Shown here one piece after another: positions 43,255 to 52,735 of a DNA stretch of 64,000 bases (position 1 is the first letter of the stretch; every line of letters starts with the position of its first letter). The notes beneath the pieces were generated by a model. It worked only from the letters and a program-made list of their open reading frames with translations, made no database searches and was not told the DNA's origin. The stretch is from JACNKV01 sp964422145 (GTDB lineage: Bacteria; Fidelibacterota; Marinisomatia; Marinisomatales; JACNKV01), in NCBI GenBank assembly GCA_964422145.1, contig CAYQZV010000008.1, forward strand, positions 1 through 64,000. Direction: 5' to 3'. The position numbers were made by a program, and so were the translations under genes.

Positions 43255-45546
43255 TTAGAGTTTGTACTCCATCGAAACAAACCAGTTTCGCGTGGCACCC
43301 GGCCAGTAATAGGCATGGTACCCATCCCACTCATATCCGTATCCGAATGTCGAATACAAGATATCGGTGAGATTATTGATTTTCATACGAACGATGAGGG
43401 ATTTTGTTTCATATGATAATCCCAAATTCATTAAGGTATATGGATCAATCTTTCCAATATTCTCTTTATCCAAGAACTGCTCTCCGACATAACGAATATT
43501 GTAAAAAGTATTCAAATTACCGATAAGCTGATGATTCAGTGAAATATTCAATAATCCTTTCGGTGTAGCAGGAAGCGTATTGCCTTCTTCATCTCCGGAA
43601 ACAAATGTGAAGTCATGATAACTTCCGTTGATATTCAATGACATATTTTTGCGAAGAACCCATGAAAAATCAAATTCTGCACCCTGATGAACCGTCGCAT
43701 CTGCAGCATAATAATCATATTCGCCTTCTTGTTCAACATCGATATTTTTTAGCTGTTCATTCTCATAATCGATCCTATACAGATTCATCCCAAAATGCAT
43801 TTTGTTTTTTTGATAGGTGAATCCGGTTTCAACATCGTGGATGACCTCCGCAGCTGCTTTCACAGGTTCACTCCAAACATCATCTGCGCTGATGATCTGA
43901 TTATCAGCTGGTTCTTTTTGGGCGGTTCCGTAATTCGCAAACACAGACATGGTTTCATCCAGTTTGTAGATCAAACCCACTCTCGGATTTACAAACGGCC
44001 ATTTCGCTGATAATTGATGCCCGAGAGCATGTCCTATCTTTTGCTGATCTAATGACCAGTCATGCTGCTGAAATTGAATATCTCCGACGAATTTGAGTTG
44101 CTCATTCACATCATAGGCCAAATGTGTAAATAAGGAGAGTGATTGTTTATATCCGGTATATTGATAATATCTGTACCAAACATTTCCGACAAACGTGTTG
44201 ACGGCCTCATTTGAAAAATCTTTCACTTGACCGAAATGATCACCTTTGTAATATCTGAATTCACCGCCGATATCTAATCGGTAATTTTCTTTGTTGAGAG
44301 TCAATGCGGGAACGATACCAACATAAGCATTCAAAATCCATTTTCGTCTGAGCAAGTCTGTGTAAAGTTCCTTTTCCTCGTCATCCGTGTATTCATCTGC
44401 AACATCCAAATTATATGAATACCAATCCTGATCATACTTAAACACTTCATAATACCCTTCACCTGCGACTAAATATGCAGTATTTGTAAATGTCATCGAA
44501 GGAGAAATGGTGTATCGGATATTCAATGAGTAAATGAGCTGTAAGAAATCGTCTGTATAGGCTTTATACCCTTCTCTGCGTTTTTCACGATCATCGATAT
44601 CGCTTGCATAAATTCCATCCCATGTGAGGTCGGTATTTTCATATCCGATCAATGCCCGGAATTGATTCGTCATTTTCTCTGTTCGGTGTTCTGCTCCGAA
44701 TGAAAAACCTCGCTGGAAACTTTCGTGTTCATCACGATATCCGTCCGATTCTGTTTGTGAATAACGCGCCTTTAAACTCAAATTCTTGAATAGATTGCCT
44801 GAATTCATATCCAAACTATATTTCGACGTATTAAACGATCCGTGTCCGAGTTTCAGAGCAGCATAAGGTGAATCTGAGTGTATTTTTGTCGTCACATTGA
44901 TCGACCCGCCGAATGCCGCCGAACCGTATAAACTATTCCCGATTCCCCGCTGGATCTGAACATCCTTGGCATCGCTGAGAATATCGGTGTGATCTACCCA
45001 ATAGACCTGGTGGCTTTCATTATCGTTCAGAGGAACATTATCCATCATCACCGCAATTTTGCTTTGGTCAAATCCCCGAATCGACACATACGAATAGCCG
45101 GTACCGTTTCCGCTTTCGCTGTACGCATACACACCGGTTTCACCGGCAAGGATCATCGGAACATCTTCAACCGTGTACAGATCCGATATTTCTTCTTCGG
45201 TCAGATTTGAAAAGGCTACAGGCGTTACACCTGCAACTGCGCGCGTCGCACTGATAAATACTTCTTCCCCCTGCAGCACCTCAGATTTCAACGTGATGTT
45301 CAGTTCAGTCGTTTCCGGTGCAATCGTTAGGGTTTGATAGGCAATATGATGAAATGTAACAGACTCTCCAACCTTAATTTCTAAGGTAAACTTTCCTTCT
45401 GAGTTGGATGTGGTTCCGATGGTTCCGGAGCTGATATTCACTCCTGCGATCGGCTGATTTTCTTCATTCAGGACAGTCCCTGAAATGGAATGGGTTTGAG
45501 ATACAGCGGCGCTGATCAATAAAATGGAAAGTAAAACGGATCTCAT
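43255..45546 (-). CDS. TonB-dependent receptor, probable thiamin importer
   Basis: 763 residues. Signal peptide (MRSVLLSILLISAAVSQ), a carboxypeptidase-regulatory-like domain (SISGTVLNEENQPIAGVNISSG), a plug (VFISATRAV, RGFDQSKIAVMMDNVPLND) and a 22-strand barrel ending NWFVSMEYKL. Substrate specificity is not readable from the protein, but a TPP riboswitch lies directly upstream, so the gene is shut off when thiamin pyrophosphate is abundant. This matches thiamin-regulated receptors known in Bacteroidetes. The ExbBD-TonB complex must be encoded elsewhere. Confidence 0.93.
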   Translation of the reverse strand: MRSVLLSILLISAAVSQTHSISGTVLNEENQPIAGVNISSGTIGTTSNSEGKFTLEIKVGESVTFHHIAYQTLTIAPETTELNITLKSEVLQGEEVFISATRAVAGVTPVAFSNLTEEEISDLYTVEDVPMILAGETGVYAYSESGNGTGYSYVSIRGFDQSKIAVMMDNVPLNDNESHQVYWVDHTDILSDAKDVQIQRGIGNSLYGSAAFGGSINVTTKIHSDSPYAALKLGHGSFNTSKYSLDMNSGNLFKNLSLKARYSQTESDGYRDEHESFQRGFSFGAEHRTEKMTNQFRALIGYENTDLTWDGIYASDIDDREKRREGYKAYTDDFLQLIYSLNIRYTISPSMTFTNTAYLVAGEGYYEVFKYDQDWYSYNLDVADEYTDDEEKELYTDLLRRKWILNAYVGIVPALTLNKENYRLDIGGEFRYYKGDHFGQVKDFSNEAVNTFVGNVWYRYYQYTGYKQSLSLFTHLAYDVNEQLKFVGDIQFQQHDWSLDQQKIGHALGHQLSAKWPFVNPRVGLIYKLDETMSVFANYGTAQKEPADNQIISADDVWSEPVKAAAEVIHDVETGFTYQKNKMHFGMNLYRIDYENEQLKNIDVEQEGEYDYYAADATVHQGAEFDFSWVLRKNMSLNINGSYHDFTFVSGDEEGNTLPATPKGLLNISLNHQLIGNLNTFYNIRYVGEQFLDKENIGKIDPYTLMNLGLSYETKSLIVRMKINNLTDILYSTFGYGYEWDGYHAYYWPGATRNWFVSMEYKL

Positions 45547-45548
45547 AC

Positions 45549-45643
45549 GAATCTCCCTTCGCTGGTATTATCCAGAGCAGGTTCTAAGGGTTTGTTCTCA
45601 GCCGTCCCACCTGATTAAAGGACAGCACCCCGTAAAACAGGTT
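45549..45643 (-). promoter_or_regulatory. TPP (THI-box) riboswitch
   Basis: On the minus strand the aptamer reads ACGGGGTGCT, GGCTGAGA, ACCCTTAGAACCTG, CTCTGGATAATACCAG and CGAAGGGAGA, all hallmark THI-box pieces in order. The 3' aptamer strand (GAAGGGAG) is also the apparent Shine-Dalgarno, only a few bases before the ATG. Ligand binding would thus hide the ribosome site, so control looks translational. Confidence 0.95.
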
Positions 45644-45726
45644 AGAATTTACAATTTATAATGCAATCATTACTAAATTTATCTCGTCGGATTCCTGAGA
45701 TTACTCCCCGTATTTGTAAAAATGAT

Positions 45727-45936
45727 TTAATTCCCGAAGAAATCAATGACGTCTTCAAATTTACTGGTTTCGGTTTTGTACATCTCAGTGTATTTACACC
45801 GTGTACAGGTTACGGTAATAAATTTTTTATTTTGGACATTAAAAAACTTCGTAAGTCCACCGCCGGTTGCGGCTAAGATATCTTCATCATAGCTCGTGTT
45901 TTTACATTTTGGGCATTCCCAACTTGATCGATTCAT
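45727..45936 (-). CDS. Zinc-ribbon protein, DUF2082-like
   Basis: 69 residues. Two CxxC knuckles, CPKC (residues 8-11) and CTRC, flank a segment of about 35 residues including LAATGGGLTKFFNVQ. This fits small Zn_ribbon_13/DUF2082 nucleic-acid-binding proteins. It lies upstream of the riboswitch and is probably its own unit. Confidence 0.85.
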   Translation of the reverse strand: MNRSSWECPKCKNTSYDEDILAATGGGLTKFFNVQNKKFITVTCTRCKYTEMYKTETSKFEDVIDFFGN

Positions 45937-45970
45937 TTTTTCTCCTGTTTCTATATGTGTAAGGTTATAT

Positions 45971-46252
45971 TCAGTTATTAAACAGTATCATTCCTATAAA
46001 TATTGTTACAAATACAATTTTAAAAATGGTTGATATTCTTACTCTCGTTTGTATTCTCGAATTGACTTTTTCCTTATTTTTATAAACCCATATCAACATT
46101 TGAATGGATCCAACTAGTATAAAAGGATTCTGAATTTTCTTTTTTAAATGTGGAATCTGCCTACATAATTCTGTAAAGGTTTTTTGATCCAATATAATAT
46201 CAACGGATGCTATGATAAATATTACAATAATTAATATAAAATCCATATTCAT
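45971..46252 (-). CDS. Small membrane protein, unknown
   Basis: 93 residues, with transmembrane stretches at about 4-21 and about 73-90 and a basic segment between. No motif recognised. The coding claim rests on the frame and position between same-strand genes; it could be a chance ORF. Confidence 0.5.
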   Translation of the reverse strand: MNMDFILIIVIFIIASVDIILDQKTFTELCRQIPHLKKKIQNPFILVGSIQMLIWVYKNKEKVNSRIQTRVRISTIFKIVFVTIFIGMILFNN

Positions 46253-46273
46253 GATTTTTTCTCCTGAACAGTT

Positions 46274-46588
46274 TTAATTATACAAACTTAGTGCTAGGAC
46301 TAATCCTATGATCAACAGCACAATTCCGGCGATGATGGATGTTTTTTGTTTCTTTTTTTCGGCAGGCGTTAAGGGGCGGATCAACCCAAGTGCTTCTTTT
46401 CGTTTTTCGACTCTTTGTCCGATGATGGATCCAATCCCTACACCAATGGCCGGACCCAAACCGAGTATACCGGGTTTTTCTAACAGAATTCCGATAGACA
46501 CGACTACGATCGAGCAAATTAAAATGCTGATCCCTATCCATTTTGAAACAAAATATCCCTCGGGTAATTGATCATGTTGTGTTTTCAT
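46274..46588 (-). CDS. Small membrane protein, unknown
   Basis: 104 residues with three hydrophobic segments (WIGISILICSIVVVSIGILL, LGPAIGVGIGSIIGQ, TSIIAGIVLLIIGLVLALSL) and a basic loop RVEKRKEALG. The last two segments carry glycine motifs suited to packing. No family recognised. Confidence 0.68.
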   Translation of the reverse strand: MKTQHDQLPEGYFVSKWIGISILICSIVVVSIGILLEKPGILGLGPAIGVGIGSIIGQRVEKRKEALGLIRPLTPAEKKKQKTSIIAGIVLLIIGLVLALSLYN

Positions 46589-46625
46589 TTTTATCCTTTT
46601 CCTTTCATGATAGAGTGTACATTTT

Positions 46626-47048
46626 TCAGTCTTCGATCAGCCGTTTACTCAACACAATGACAGGATCGTCTTTATAGTCTAACCGCTTATAAAAACGGAT
46701 CACATCGGTATTATCCTCTCGAACCATCAACTCAATTTTCGGGCAGCCGAGTTTTTTCAGCTCATTTTCCGCATGGATGATCAATGCTTTTGCAAATCCT
46801 CTTTTTTGGTATTTCACCTTCACCGCCAAATAGTAAATCCATCCTCGATGTCCGTCGTAGCCTGCCATGCAAGATGCAACAACCTCTCCATCGATCAATC
46901 CGATGTAAAACGTATTCGGATCTTCATCCATCTTACGCTGAATATCCTTTACCGGATCATTCCACGGACGGATCAGATCTATCTCCTGCCATAGTTCAAC
47001 TACATCATCGGTGTGCGCGGGGGAAAATGGTTGAATATCCAATTTCAT
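46626..47048 (-). CDS. GNAT acetyltransferase, YpeA-like
   Basis: 140 residues. A single GNAT domain: WIYYLAVKVKYQKRGFAKALIIHAENELKKLGCPKIEL (acetyl-CoA loop KRGFAK) and IRFYKRLDYKDDPVIVLSKRL at the C-terminus. This matches YpeA in length and ending. Substrate unknown. Confidence 0.92.
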   Translation of the reverse strand: MKLDIQPFSPAHTDDVVELWQEIDLIRPWNDPVKDIQRKMDEDPNTFYIGLIDGEVVASCMAGYDGHRGWIYYLAVKVKYQKRGFAKALIIHAENELKKLGCPKIELMVREDNTDVIRFYKRLDYKDDPVIVLSKRLIED

Positions 47049-47057
47049 GACTTACGG

Positions 47058-47471
47058 TTAGAATGAATAACCTACAGCTAAAATCGGAAATAATTCCTCT
47101 TCGGGGATGTAATGAAATCCTGCTTTGATCAGTAATCCTTTTTTTCCGGCATATCGGTAATTTATGTTCAAGACGGTTCCCTCATATTCTGCCCCTTGAA
47201 TATCCCAAATTCCTCCGCCCGCTTCAAAAATGTGACGTCCGTGTTTTATGTAAAACGAGATATCCGCTACGGGCATAAAAAGAATCCCTGCTTTGAGAAA
47301 GATGCCCGCATCTTCGGTTAAAGGGATCATCCGGTCGTAATTCAGGATGGGGATGATTATAAAGTTCTGTACATAGATTGAATTGAGTTTTTCGGGTTCA
47401 GGCTTTTGAACGTCCTGCGTGTATGCCGTAGAAAGTAAAAGGACAACGATGAATAGAAAGGTCTTTTTCAT
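47058..47471 (-). CDS. Exported protein, small β-barrel-like
   Basis: 137 residues from the ATG at 47471, preceded by an A/G-rich site; an upstream ATG at 47501 hides the signal peptide. The signal is MKKTFLFIVVLLLSTAYTQ. The rest is β-strand-like with aromatic residues, ending VGYSF, the terminal-Phe signature of outer-membrane barrels. Function unknown. Confidence 0.72.
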   Translation of the reverse strand: MKKTFLFIVVLLLSTAYTQDVQKPEPEKLNSIYVQNFIIIPILNYDRMIPLTEDAGIFLKAGILFMPVADISFYIKHGRHIFEAGGGIWDIQGAEYEGTVLNINYRYAGKKGLLIKAGFHYIPEEELFPILAVGYSF

Positions 47472-47520
47472 AAGGAAAAGTACAGTGAAATCTTCATCCA
47501 ATCAATATGGGATTGTCAAT

Positions 47521-47557
47521 GTGTTTTGGGTATTCATTAGGTTTTGTAATAACACAC
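47521..47557. repeat. 37-bp intergenic repeat, copy 1
   Basis: GTGTTTTGGGTATTC... to ...ACACAC. It matches a second copy at 48236-48272 with five differences by eye. Both have GTGT/ACAC ends and lie just past the stop codon of a minus-strand lipoprotein gene. Confidence 0.72.
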
Positions 47558-47582
47558 TATAGGATTAAATCTATACATTATT

Positions 47583-48197
47583 TCATCCTACAATCACATT
47601 ATACACGATTTTATTTGTTTCAAGATCTATTTTTATAAATGGATTTGAACCAGGCAAGGGATTCTCATAAAAAGTAAAACTCATTACTGAAACATAAAGA
47701 GAATTTTTTAAAAGAGTAAAAGTAAACACGTTATTATTCAGTAATTCTTTTTTATCTACTCCAGTTAAATCAGAAATCAATTTAATCGCTAATACTACTT
47801 TTCCTTTATCTTCAAAAATCGGGTTCCACTGGTATTCAGGAGTTTTATTTTCTGATACATATTTAAACTGAGTGAGGTTTACCAAATTTATGTGATTAAA
47901 AAAGGAAATACTCGGTTGAATAATTGTATAGGTCATAGTCTCTGCGTTATGATTCAAAAAATGGATGTTTCGCTTTAAATCATCTTTAAAATATAAATTA
48001 TACATTACGCTTTCTTCATTAGTAACGAAATGATATTCTTTTTCAAAATCTGATAATTGTTTGTCTGACCATGTGGTGAGTTTTGCAGCTTTCTGTCTAA
48101 AATAGTATTCATGATCGACAGCTCTTTCTCTCTTTGTTGTACTACAACCAATAAGAAATACTAATACGATAATAATTATATTTTTTTTGTTATTCAT
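47583..48197 (-). CDS. Lipoprotein, unknown, AT-rich
   Basis: 204 residues from the ATG at 48197; the ATG at 48215 would put six residues before the signal. Signal NNKKNIIIIVLVFLIGC with lipid-attachment Cys. The mature part is mixed α/β with no motif I recognise. AT-rich like the next gene, and the two share a downstream repeat, so they may have arrived together. Confidence 0.72.
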   Translation of the reverse strand: MNNKKNIIIIVLVFLIGCSTTKRERAVDHEYYFRQKAAKLTTWSDKQLSDFEKEYHFVTNEESVMYNLYFKDDLKRNIHFLNHNAETMTYTIIQPSISFFNHINLVNLTQFKYVSENKTPEYQWNPIFEDKGKVVLAIKLISDLTGVDKKELLNNNVFTFTLLKNSLYVSVMSFTFYENPLPGSNPFIKIDLETNKIVYNVIVG

Positions 48198-48235
48198 CTT
48201 ATTCTTCCACAACATTTAGACAGATTTGAATGGTA

Positions 48236-48272
48236 GTGTTTTGGGTATTCATAAGGTTTTGTAGCGATACAC
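48236..48272. repeat. 37-bp intergenic repeat, copy 2
   Basis: Second copy of the repeat at 47521-47557. It ends 3 nt before the stop of the 49289..48276 gene. Confidence 0.72.
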
Positions 48273-48275
48273 TTT

Positions 48276-49289
48276 CTATAATGCGACAGTACATTTGTAA
48301 CAATATTCATTTCGTTGATAAGCATATATTTCAAAAAGAACAGGAGGTATAAATTTCTTTCCATTTATTCTATACCGAGCAAATACACCAATCAACTCTA
48401 TTAATGAAACCGGGGTTTTTTTAATTTCGTTCGGATTAAGTTTAATTAATCCAACAGTCATGTCCTTTACTGTTTTTATTTTAGGGTGAATAAAAAATAA
48501 ACTTAAAGTGTCTCTTTCGTCACATGGAAAAATATAGTTGTATGTAGAGTCTAGTAATATTCCTTTATCCACAAAGTTATTTTTTCGACTAACAATATCA
48601 ATTAATGTTTCCTCGGTAAGATATTGATTAATAATACTTTCTTTTGTAATGATACTGTATTGGTCTCTAGAAACAACTCTATCGGTTAGCATTCCATTAT
48701 TTTCAACACTACTATATTGAGGTTTAATTAATTCGTGCTGTTCGTTTGAATCCAAGTTTAATACAACTTCTACATCCAAGTACCTATCAACATCCCAGTC
48801 ATATAACCCTTTCTCATTATATGGAAATCTAATACAGAAAGAAAGAGCATGATCTACTGATTTAACCTTGAGTTGTAATTGAATTGCAGTTTGGTTATCG
48901 CTTACTTCATAATTTCCTGTTACCATTTTCCAATGCCATGCTGCTTGAGAAAATTCAGAATAATAGACGTTTTGTAATGTACCATTATTAATCTCACCTA
49001 TGATTATTATAGCTACATCATCTTCTATTTTGCTGTTATCTTTTTCTAAATAGAATGTAGTCCTACCATTTTCTTCGACAATGTAATCTTTTCTTTGAGG
49101 GTAAAACTCACCTAGTTCCAATCTATCATGAATTAATGTTGTGTCTAATTTCGAATTTTTATAAACTACTATATTATCCAATTTGCTTTTATATGACTGT
49201 GTCTTTTCTAAGTTTGATACCGCTATAAATCCTACATTATCTTTACACCCCCAAGTAAAAATCATCAATAGTAATAATATGTTCTTCAT
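48276..49289 (-). CDS. Lipoprotein, unknown, AT-rich
   Basis: 337 residues. A lipoprotein signal KNILLLLMIFTWGC (Cys15) precedes an acidic, β-rich exported protein. No catalytic motif or family recognised. It is AT-rich relative to the GH97 gene upstream, and separated from it by 205 bp holding a CCTGTAAA/TTTACAGG inverted repeat (49441-49473). Confidence 0.72.
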   Translation of the reverse strand: MKNILLLLMIFTWGCKDNVGFIAVSNLEKTQSYKSKLDNIVVYKNSKLDTTLIHDRLELGEFYPQRKDYIVEENGRTTFYLEKDNSKIEDDVAIIIIGEINNGTLQNVYYSEFSQAAWHWKMVTGNYEVSDNQTAIQLQLKVKSVDHALSFCIRFPYNEKGLYDWDVDRYLDVEVVLNLDSNEQHELIKPQYSSVENNGMLTDRVVSRDQYSIITKESIINQYLTEETLIDIVSRKNNFVDKGILLDSTYNYIFPCDERDTLSLFFIHPKIKTVKDMTVGLIKLNPNEIKKTPVSLIELIGVFARYRINGKKFIPPVLFEIYAYQRNEYCYKCTVAL

Positions 49290-49494
49290 GGTAATATTTT
49301 ACCTTTCTTATTAATACTGCCTTACCCATAAGTCTGTTAGGCAAATTTCTGATATAGTTAAAAGCGCGTTTTTGGATGTGATTTTCTTCATTTCACAAAT
49401 ATTCGATAAATAAACCAATAGAATTATACAAACAGCTTTCCTGTAAAGTCCAGTCCTTTTTCGATTTACAGGGTTTTGAACCCCCCGGGTTAAA

Positions 49495-51606
49495 TTAGTT
49501 GATCGGTTTCAAACTAACCGCAAATCCGCCGCCCCGGGCAGTGTGGAAAACGGTTTGATCTCCATGTGTGATCATCATTGTGTCAATCGTAATCGCCGTC
49601 GGGTTAGTTTGATAGTCTGAATCCTCTGCATCTTTGTACACGACAGCTTCAAACAGTTTTCCTTTGGGTAAAAAGTCATAATCTACGAATATCGTTCGCT
49701 GATGTTCGTCGGTAACTCCGCCTACAAACCACTTTCCGGTATCCCGTTCTTCCCGGGCGATCGTGACAAAATCACCAATCTCTCCGTTCAGCACACGGGT
49801 TTGTTCCCAATCCACACCGACATCCCTGATAAATTGAAATGCCGGTTGATTTTGATAGTTTTTCGGCAGATCACAAGCCATTTGCAAAGGACTGTATAAA
49901 ACGACATACAACGCCAACTGATGCGCTAAGGTCGTATTGATCTGGTTATCCTTTTTACCAGGGAGAGTGATATCAAATACACCCGGAGTAAAATCAATCG
50001 GTCCCGCTAACATCCGTGTAAAGGTGACAATCGGGATATGTTCCGGTGGATTTCCGCCGTCGCCCGCCCAGGCGTTAAATTCCTGCCCTCTTAATCCTTC
50101 ACGGGCAATCGCATTCGGATAGGTTCTTCGGATGCCTGTGGCCTTGATCGGTTCATGGGCGTTGATCGCCACCTTGTATTGCGCCGCCGTTTCAAGCACC
50201 TTTCGGTAATGATTAACCATCCACTGCCCGTGATGATATTCCCCCTTCGGAATGATCGGCCCGACATACCCGGTTTTTACCGAATGGATATTCAAGTCAT
50301 GCATAAACTGAAAGGCTGTATCGAGCTGTGCTTCATAGGTTCGCGGAGCGGATGATGTTTCATGATGCATGATCAGCTCTACCCCTCGTTCACGGCCGTA
50401 GGTGATTACGTCTTCAATGTCGTAATCCGGGTAGGTCGTAACAAAATCAAACACTCCTTCTCTATCGTCAAAACCGATCCATCGTTCCCATCCGGTATTC
50501 CAGCCTTCAACTAATACGCCTTTAATTCCGTTTTCAGCGGCAAAATCGATATAGTGTTTTGCATTCTTGGTGGTTGCGCCGTGGCGTCCGTGCGCTTTTC
50601 CGGTATCAATCCAATTTCCGTTTGCATCCAATGTCATTCCATAATCCCAAGATTCAACTCCGATGTGCATTTCCCACCAGATCCCAACGTATTTTTTTGG
50701 TTCAAACCATTGGATATCTCCGATTCGATTGGGTTCATTCAAATTCAAAATGAGTTTAGATTCGATCAAATCCCCGGCGTTGTCTGCGATTTGTATGGTT
50801 CGCCACGGACTTGTAAACGGCAGAGCTCGTTTTACTTTATATCCCAATCGATCCGAGCCAACCAGTTCACTGGTAAATTGGAATGATTTCGTGTCCACTT
50901 TTAACGTCATGCCCGCATAATCGGTAAGATTGGCTTCATGAATGCTAAGATGAACGCCCTCTTGGGTTCGCAGAGTTACCGGTGTATTCACAGCATTTTC
51001 AGGAATATAAGTTTGCGCCAGATTTACATGACTGACATAGGATAAGGCATCAATTTCAGATACGCGGGTAGTGCTGTAAAGATGTTCATAAATATCCCAA
51101 TCACCGGGAATCCACCACGCGGTATGATCGTCTGTCAGTTGAAATTCGGTATGTTCATCCATGATGATGAGCGTATCGAGCCCGTCCTGTTCAGGAAATT
51201 TATACCGGAATCCGATTCCGTCATCATAAACTTTAAACCGTAGATTTACCTTTCGATAAGGAGAATGATTTTCTTCTAACTCAACACATAATTCATTATA
51301 ATTGTTGATGACTTTTCGTTGTTCTCCCCACGGCATTTCCCACGTTTCATGGAATGTGTCGGTGAACGTATCGACAATTTTTAATCCTTTGTTGAGAGAA
51401 GGCTGATCTTTAAAATCAAACCCCAGAGATGACGTATCCATCACAACGGCTTGATGGTGAAAGACGCGGTAATACGGAGTTCCTTCCTTGGAGAGATTGA
51501 ATTCAACGGTATTGATGTTATTTGGGGACGTTACGGACATCACCGCGCTGAAACCCGCAGACATCAACCCCAATGACAAGATCATAATTTTATGAGCTGT
51601 TTTCAT
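49495..51606 (-). CDS. GH97 glycoside hydrolase (SusB-like)
   Basis: 703 residues from the ATG at 51606. An in-frame extension upstream to 51843 lies within the tspO coding sequence and lacks signal features. Signal peptide MKTAHKIMILSLGLMSAGFSAVMS. GH97 hallmarks: the N-terminal β-sandwich (SPNNINTVEFNLSKEGTPYYRV), the TIM-barrel segments GVESWDYG, GVLVEGWNTGWE, NAHEPIKATG and REGLRGQEFNAW, and the C-terminal TFTRMLAGPIDFTPG. Family members are α-glucosidases or α-galactosidases using Ca2+; which one cannot be decided here. Periplasmic polysaccharide use is inferred. Confidence 0.95.
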   Translation of the reverse strand: MKTAHKIMILSLGLMSAGFSAVMSVTSPNNINTVEFNLSKEGTPYYRVFHHQAVVMDTSSLGFDFKDQPSLNKGLKIVDTFTDTFHETWEMPWGEQRKVINNYNELCVELEENHSPYRKVNLRFKVYDDGIGFRYKFPEQDGLDTLIIMDEHTEFQLTDDHTAWWIPGDWDIYEHLYSTTRVSEIDALSYVSHVNLAQTYIPENAVNTPVTLRTQEGVHLSIHEANLTDYAGMTLKVDTKSFQFTSELVGSDRLGYKVKRALPFTSPWRTIQIADNAGDLIESKLILNLNEPNRIGDIQWFEPKKYVGIWWEMHIGVESWDYGMTLDANGNWIDTGKAHGRHGATTKNAKHYIDFAAENGIKGVLVEGWNTGWERWIGFDDREGVFDFVTTYPDYDIEDVITYGRERGVELIMHHETSSAPRTYEAQLDTAFQFMHDLNIHSVKTGYVGPIIPKGEYHHGQWMVNHYRKVLETAAQYKVAINAHEPIKATGIRRTYPNAIAREGLRGQEFNAWAGDGGNPPEHIPIVTFTRMLAGPIDFTPGVFDITLPGKKDNQINTTLAHQLALYVVLYSPLQMACDLPKNYQNQPAFQFIRDVGVDWEQTRVLNGEIGDFVTIAREERDTGKWFVGGVTDEHQRTIFVDYDFLPKGKLFEAVVYKDAEDSDYQTNPTAITIDTMMITHGDQTVFHTARGGGFAVSLKPIN

Positions 51607-51629
51607 GGTCACCCCTGAGTTATCAGAAT

Positions 51630-52088
51630 TTAATTGTAGAGAACGGCGTATCCGTTCAGCGACATGGCGATCAGCAGCCAGATCACATACGGCACTAACA
51701 GGTACGAGCCTGCCCGCATTTCTTTCCGGTATTTGTAGAGCATAAATGCCATCAGCATTGCCAAATGAAAGAGAATGAGGAGTCCCGGTTTCATGTAGTG
51801 GAAATAGAAAAAGATCGGATTCCAGCTTACATTCAGTCCCCATTGGACGATGTATTCCCCGGTGATCCGTTTTTTATTTTCGGAGCGTTCCCACAGCAAA
51901 GCCATGTACCCCGCAAAACAGATCATGATGATGATCCATGCCGTGCCGAACATCCATCCCGGAGGTGTCCACGGTGCTTTATTTAATTCGGCATACCAAG
52001 CGGTATTCGGTCCGTCTGCCATCATCCAGCTTCCCAACCCCAGGGCTACGAAGTTTAAGATTAAAAATAGAATGATTCGTTTTGTCAT
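51630..52088 (-). CDS. TspO/MBR-family membrane protein
   Basis: 152 residues from the ATG at 52088, with GGAACAAA upstream; an earlier ATG at 52124 is less likely. Five transmembrane helices, with the signature WYAELNKAPWTPPGWMFGTAW and the helix-4/5 pattern NVSWNPIFF. TspO/CrtK proteins bind porphyrins and regulate tetrapyrrole or stress responses; chemistry is debated. Same strand as GH97, 23 nt upstream of its ATG. Confidence 0.95.
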   Translation of the reverse strand: MTKRIILFLILNFVALGLGSWMMADGPNTAWYAELNKAPWTPPGWMFGTAWIIIMICFAGYMALLWERSENKKRITGEYIVQWGLNVSWNPIFFYFHYMKPGLLILFHLAMLMAFMLYKYRKEMRAGSYLLVPYVIWLLIAMSLNGYAVLYN

Positions 52089-52138
52089 AGTTTGTTCCTT
52101 CTTTTTGTCAAAAATGAAAATCATTTGAATGATCGCTA

Positions 52139-52735
52139 TTAAGATCGTGAAAATTCAAGCAATGGTTGAATATCTCCTTTGTCAGCCATGCGTAATGCAG
52201 ATAAATATTGTTCCCTGCTTGTTCCGGCATCAACCAAATTTATCATTCCCCAGGAAAATATTTCTTTTTTCAACCCGTGCGATATTAAAATATCCGCACA
52301 TAACCTTGAATGACGTCCATTCCCATTCGGAAATGGATGGATTGACACCAAGCGATGGCTGAAATGTATCGCTGTTTCATCTTTTGAATAAACATCATTT
52401 TTAATCCAAAACATGCAATCATCCATTAGATTTTTCAACTCGGTACTAATTTGATACCAATCAACTCCAAGATTTTTATTTGATGTTCGAAATTTACCCG
52501 CCCATCCCCAAACTTCAGAAAACATTTGTTTATGGACGGTTTGAATAAAATCAATCGTCAAAATCGTTTCGCAGGAATATTTCCTTTTCAAACTCCATTC
52601 AACAGCCTTTTCAATATTAGCCTGCTCGAATTCATCCAGTTCTCCTCTTGTTGATATGGTTTTAATGATCAACTCCTCTAATTCTTCTTCTTCAATCGGA
52701 GTTTGACCTTTATTGTATTCTAACTCTAATCCCAT
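52139..52735 (-). CDS. Mobile mystery protein B (Fic domain)
   Basis: 198 residues. The Fic core HPFPNGNGRHSR (catalytic His, phosphate-binding loop and Arg) sits in a 'mobile mystery protein B' context with N-terminal YNKGQTPIEEEE. Fic enzymes transfer AMP or other groups to target hydroxyls. It overlaps the stop of its XRE partner by 10 nt, the usual A/B arrangement found on mobile and accessory DNA. Probably a toxin-like or regulatory AMPylase kept in check by its partner. Confidence 0.93.
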   Translation of the reverse strand: MGLELEYNKGQTPIEEEELEELIIKTISTRGELDEFEQANIEKAVEWSLKRKYSCETILTIDFIQTVHKQMFSEVWGWAGKFRTSNKNLGVDWYQISTELKNLMDDCMFWIKNDVYSKDETAIHFSHRLVSIHPFPNGNGRHSRLCADILISHGLKKEIFSWGMINLVDAGTSREQYLSALRMADKGDIQPLLEFSRS

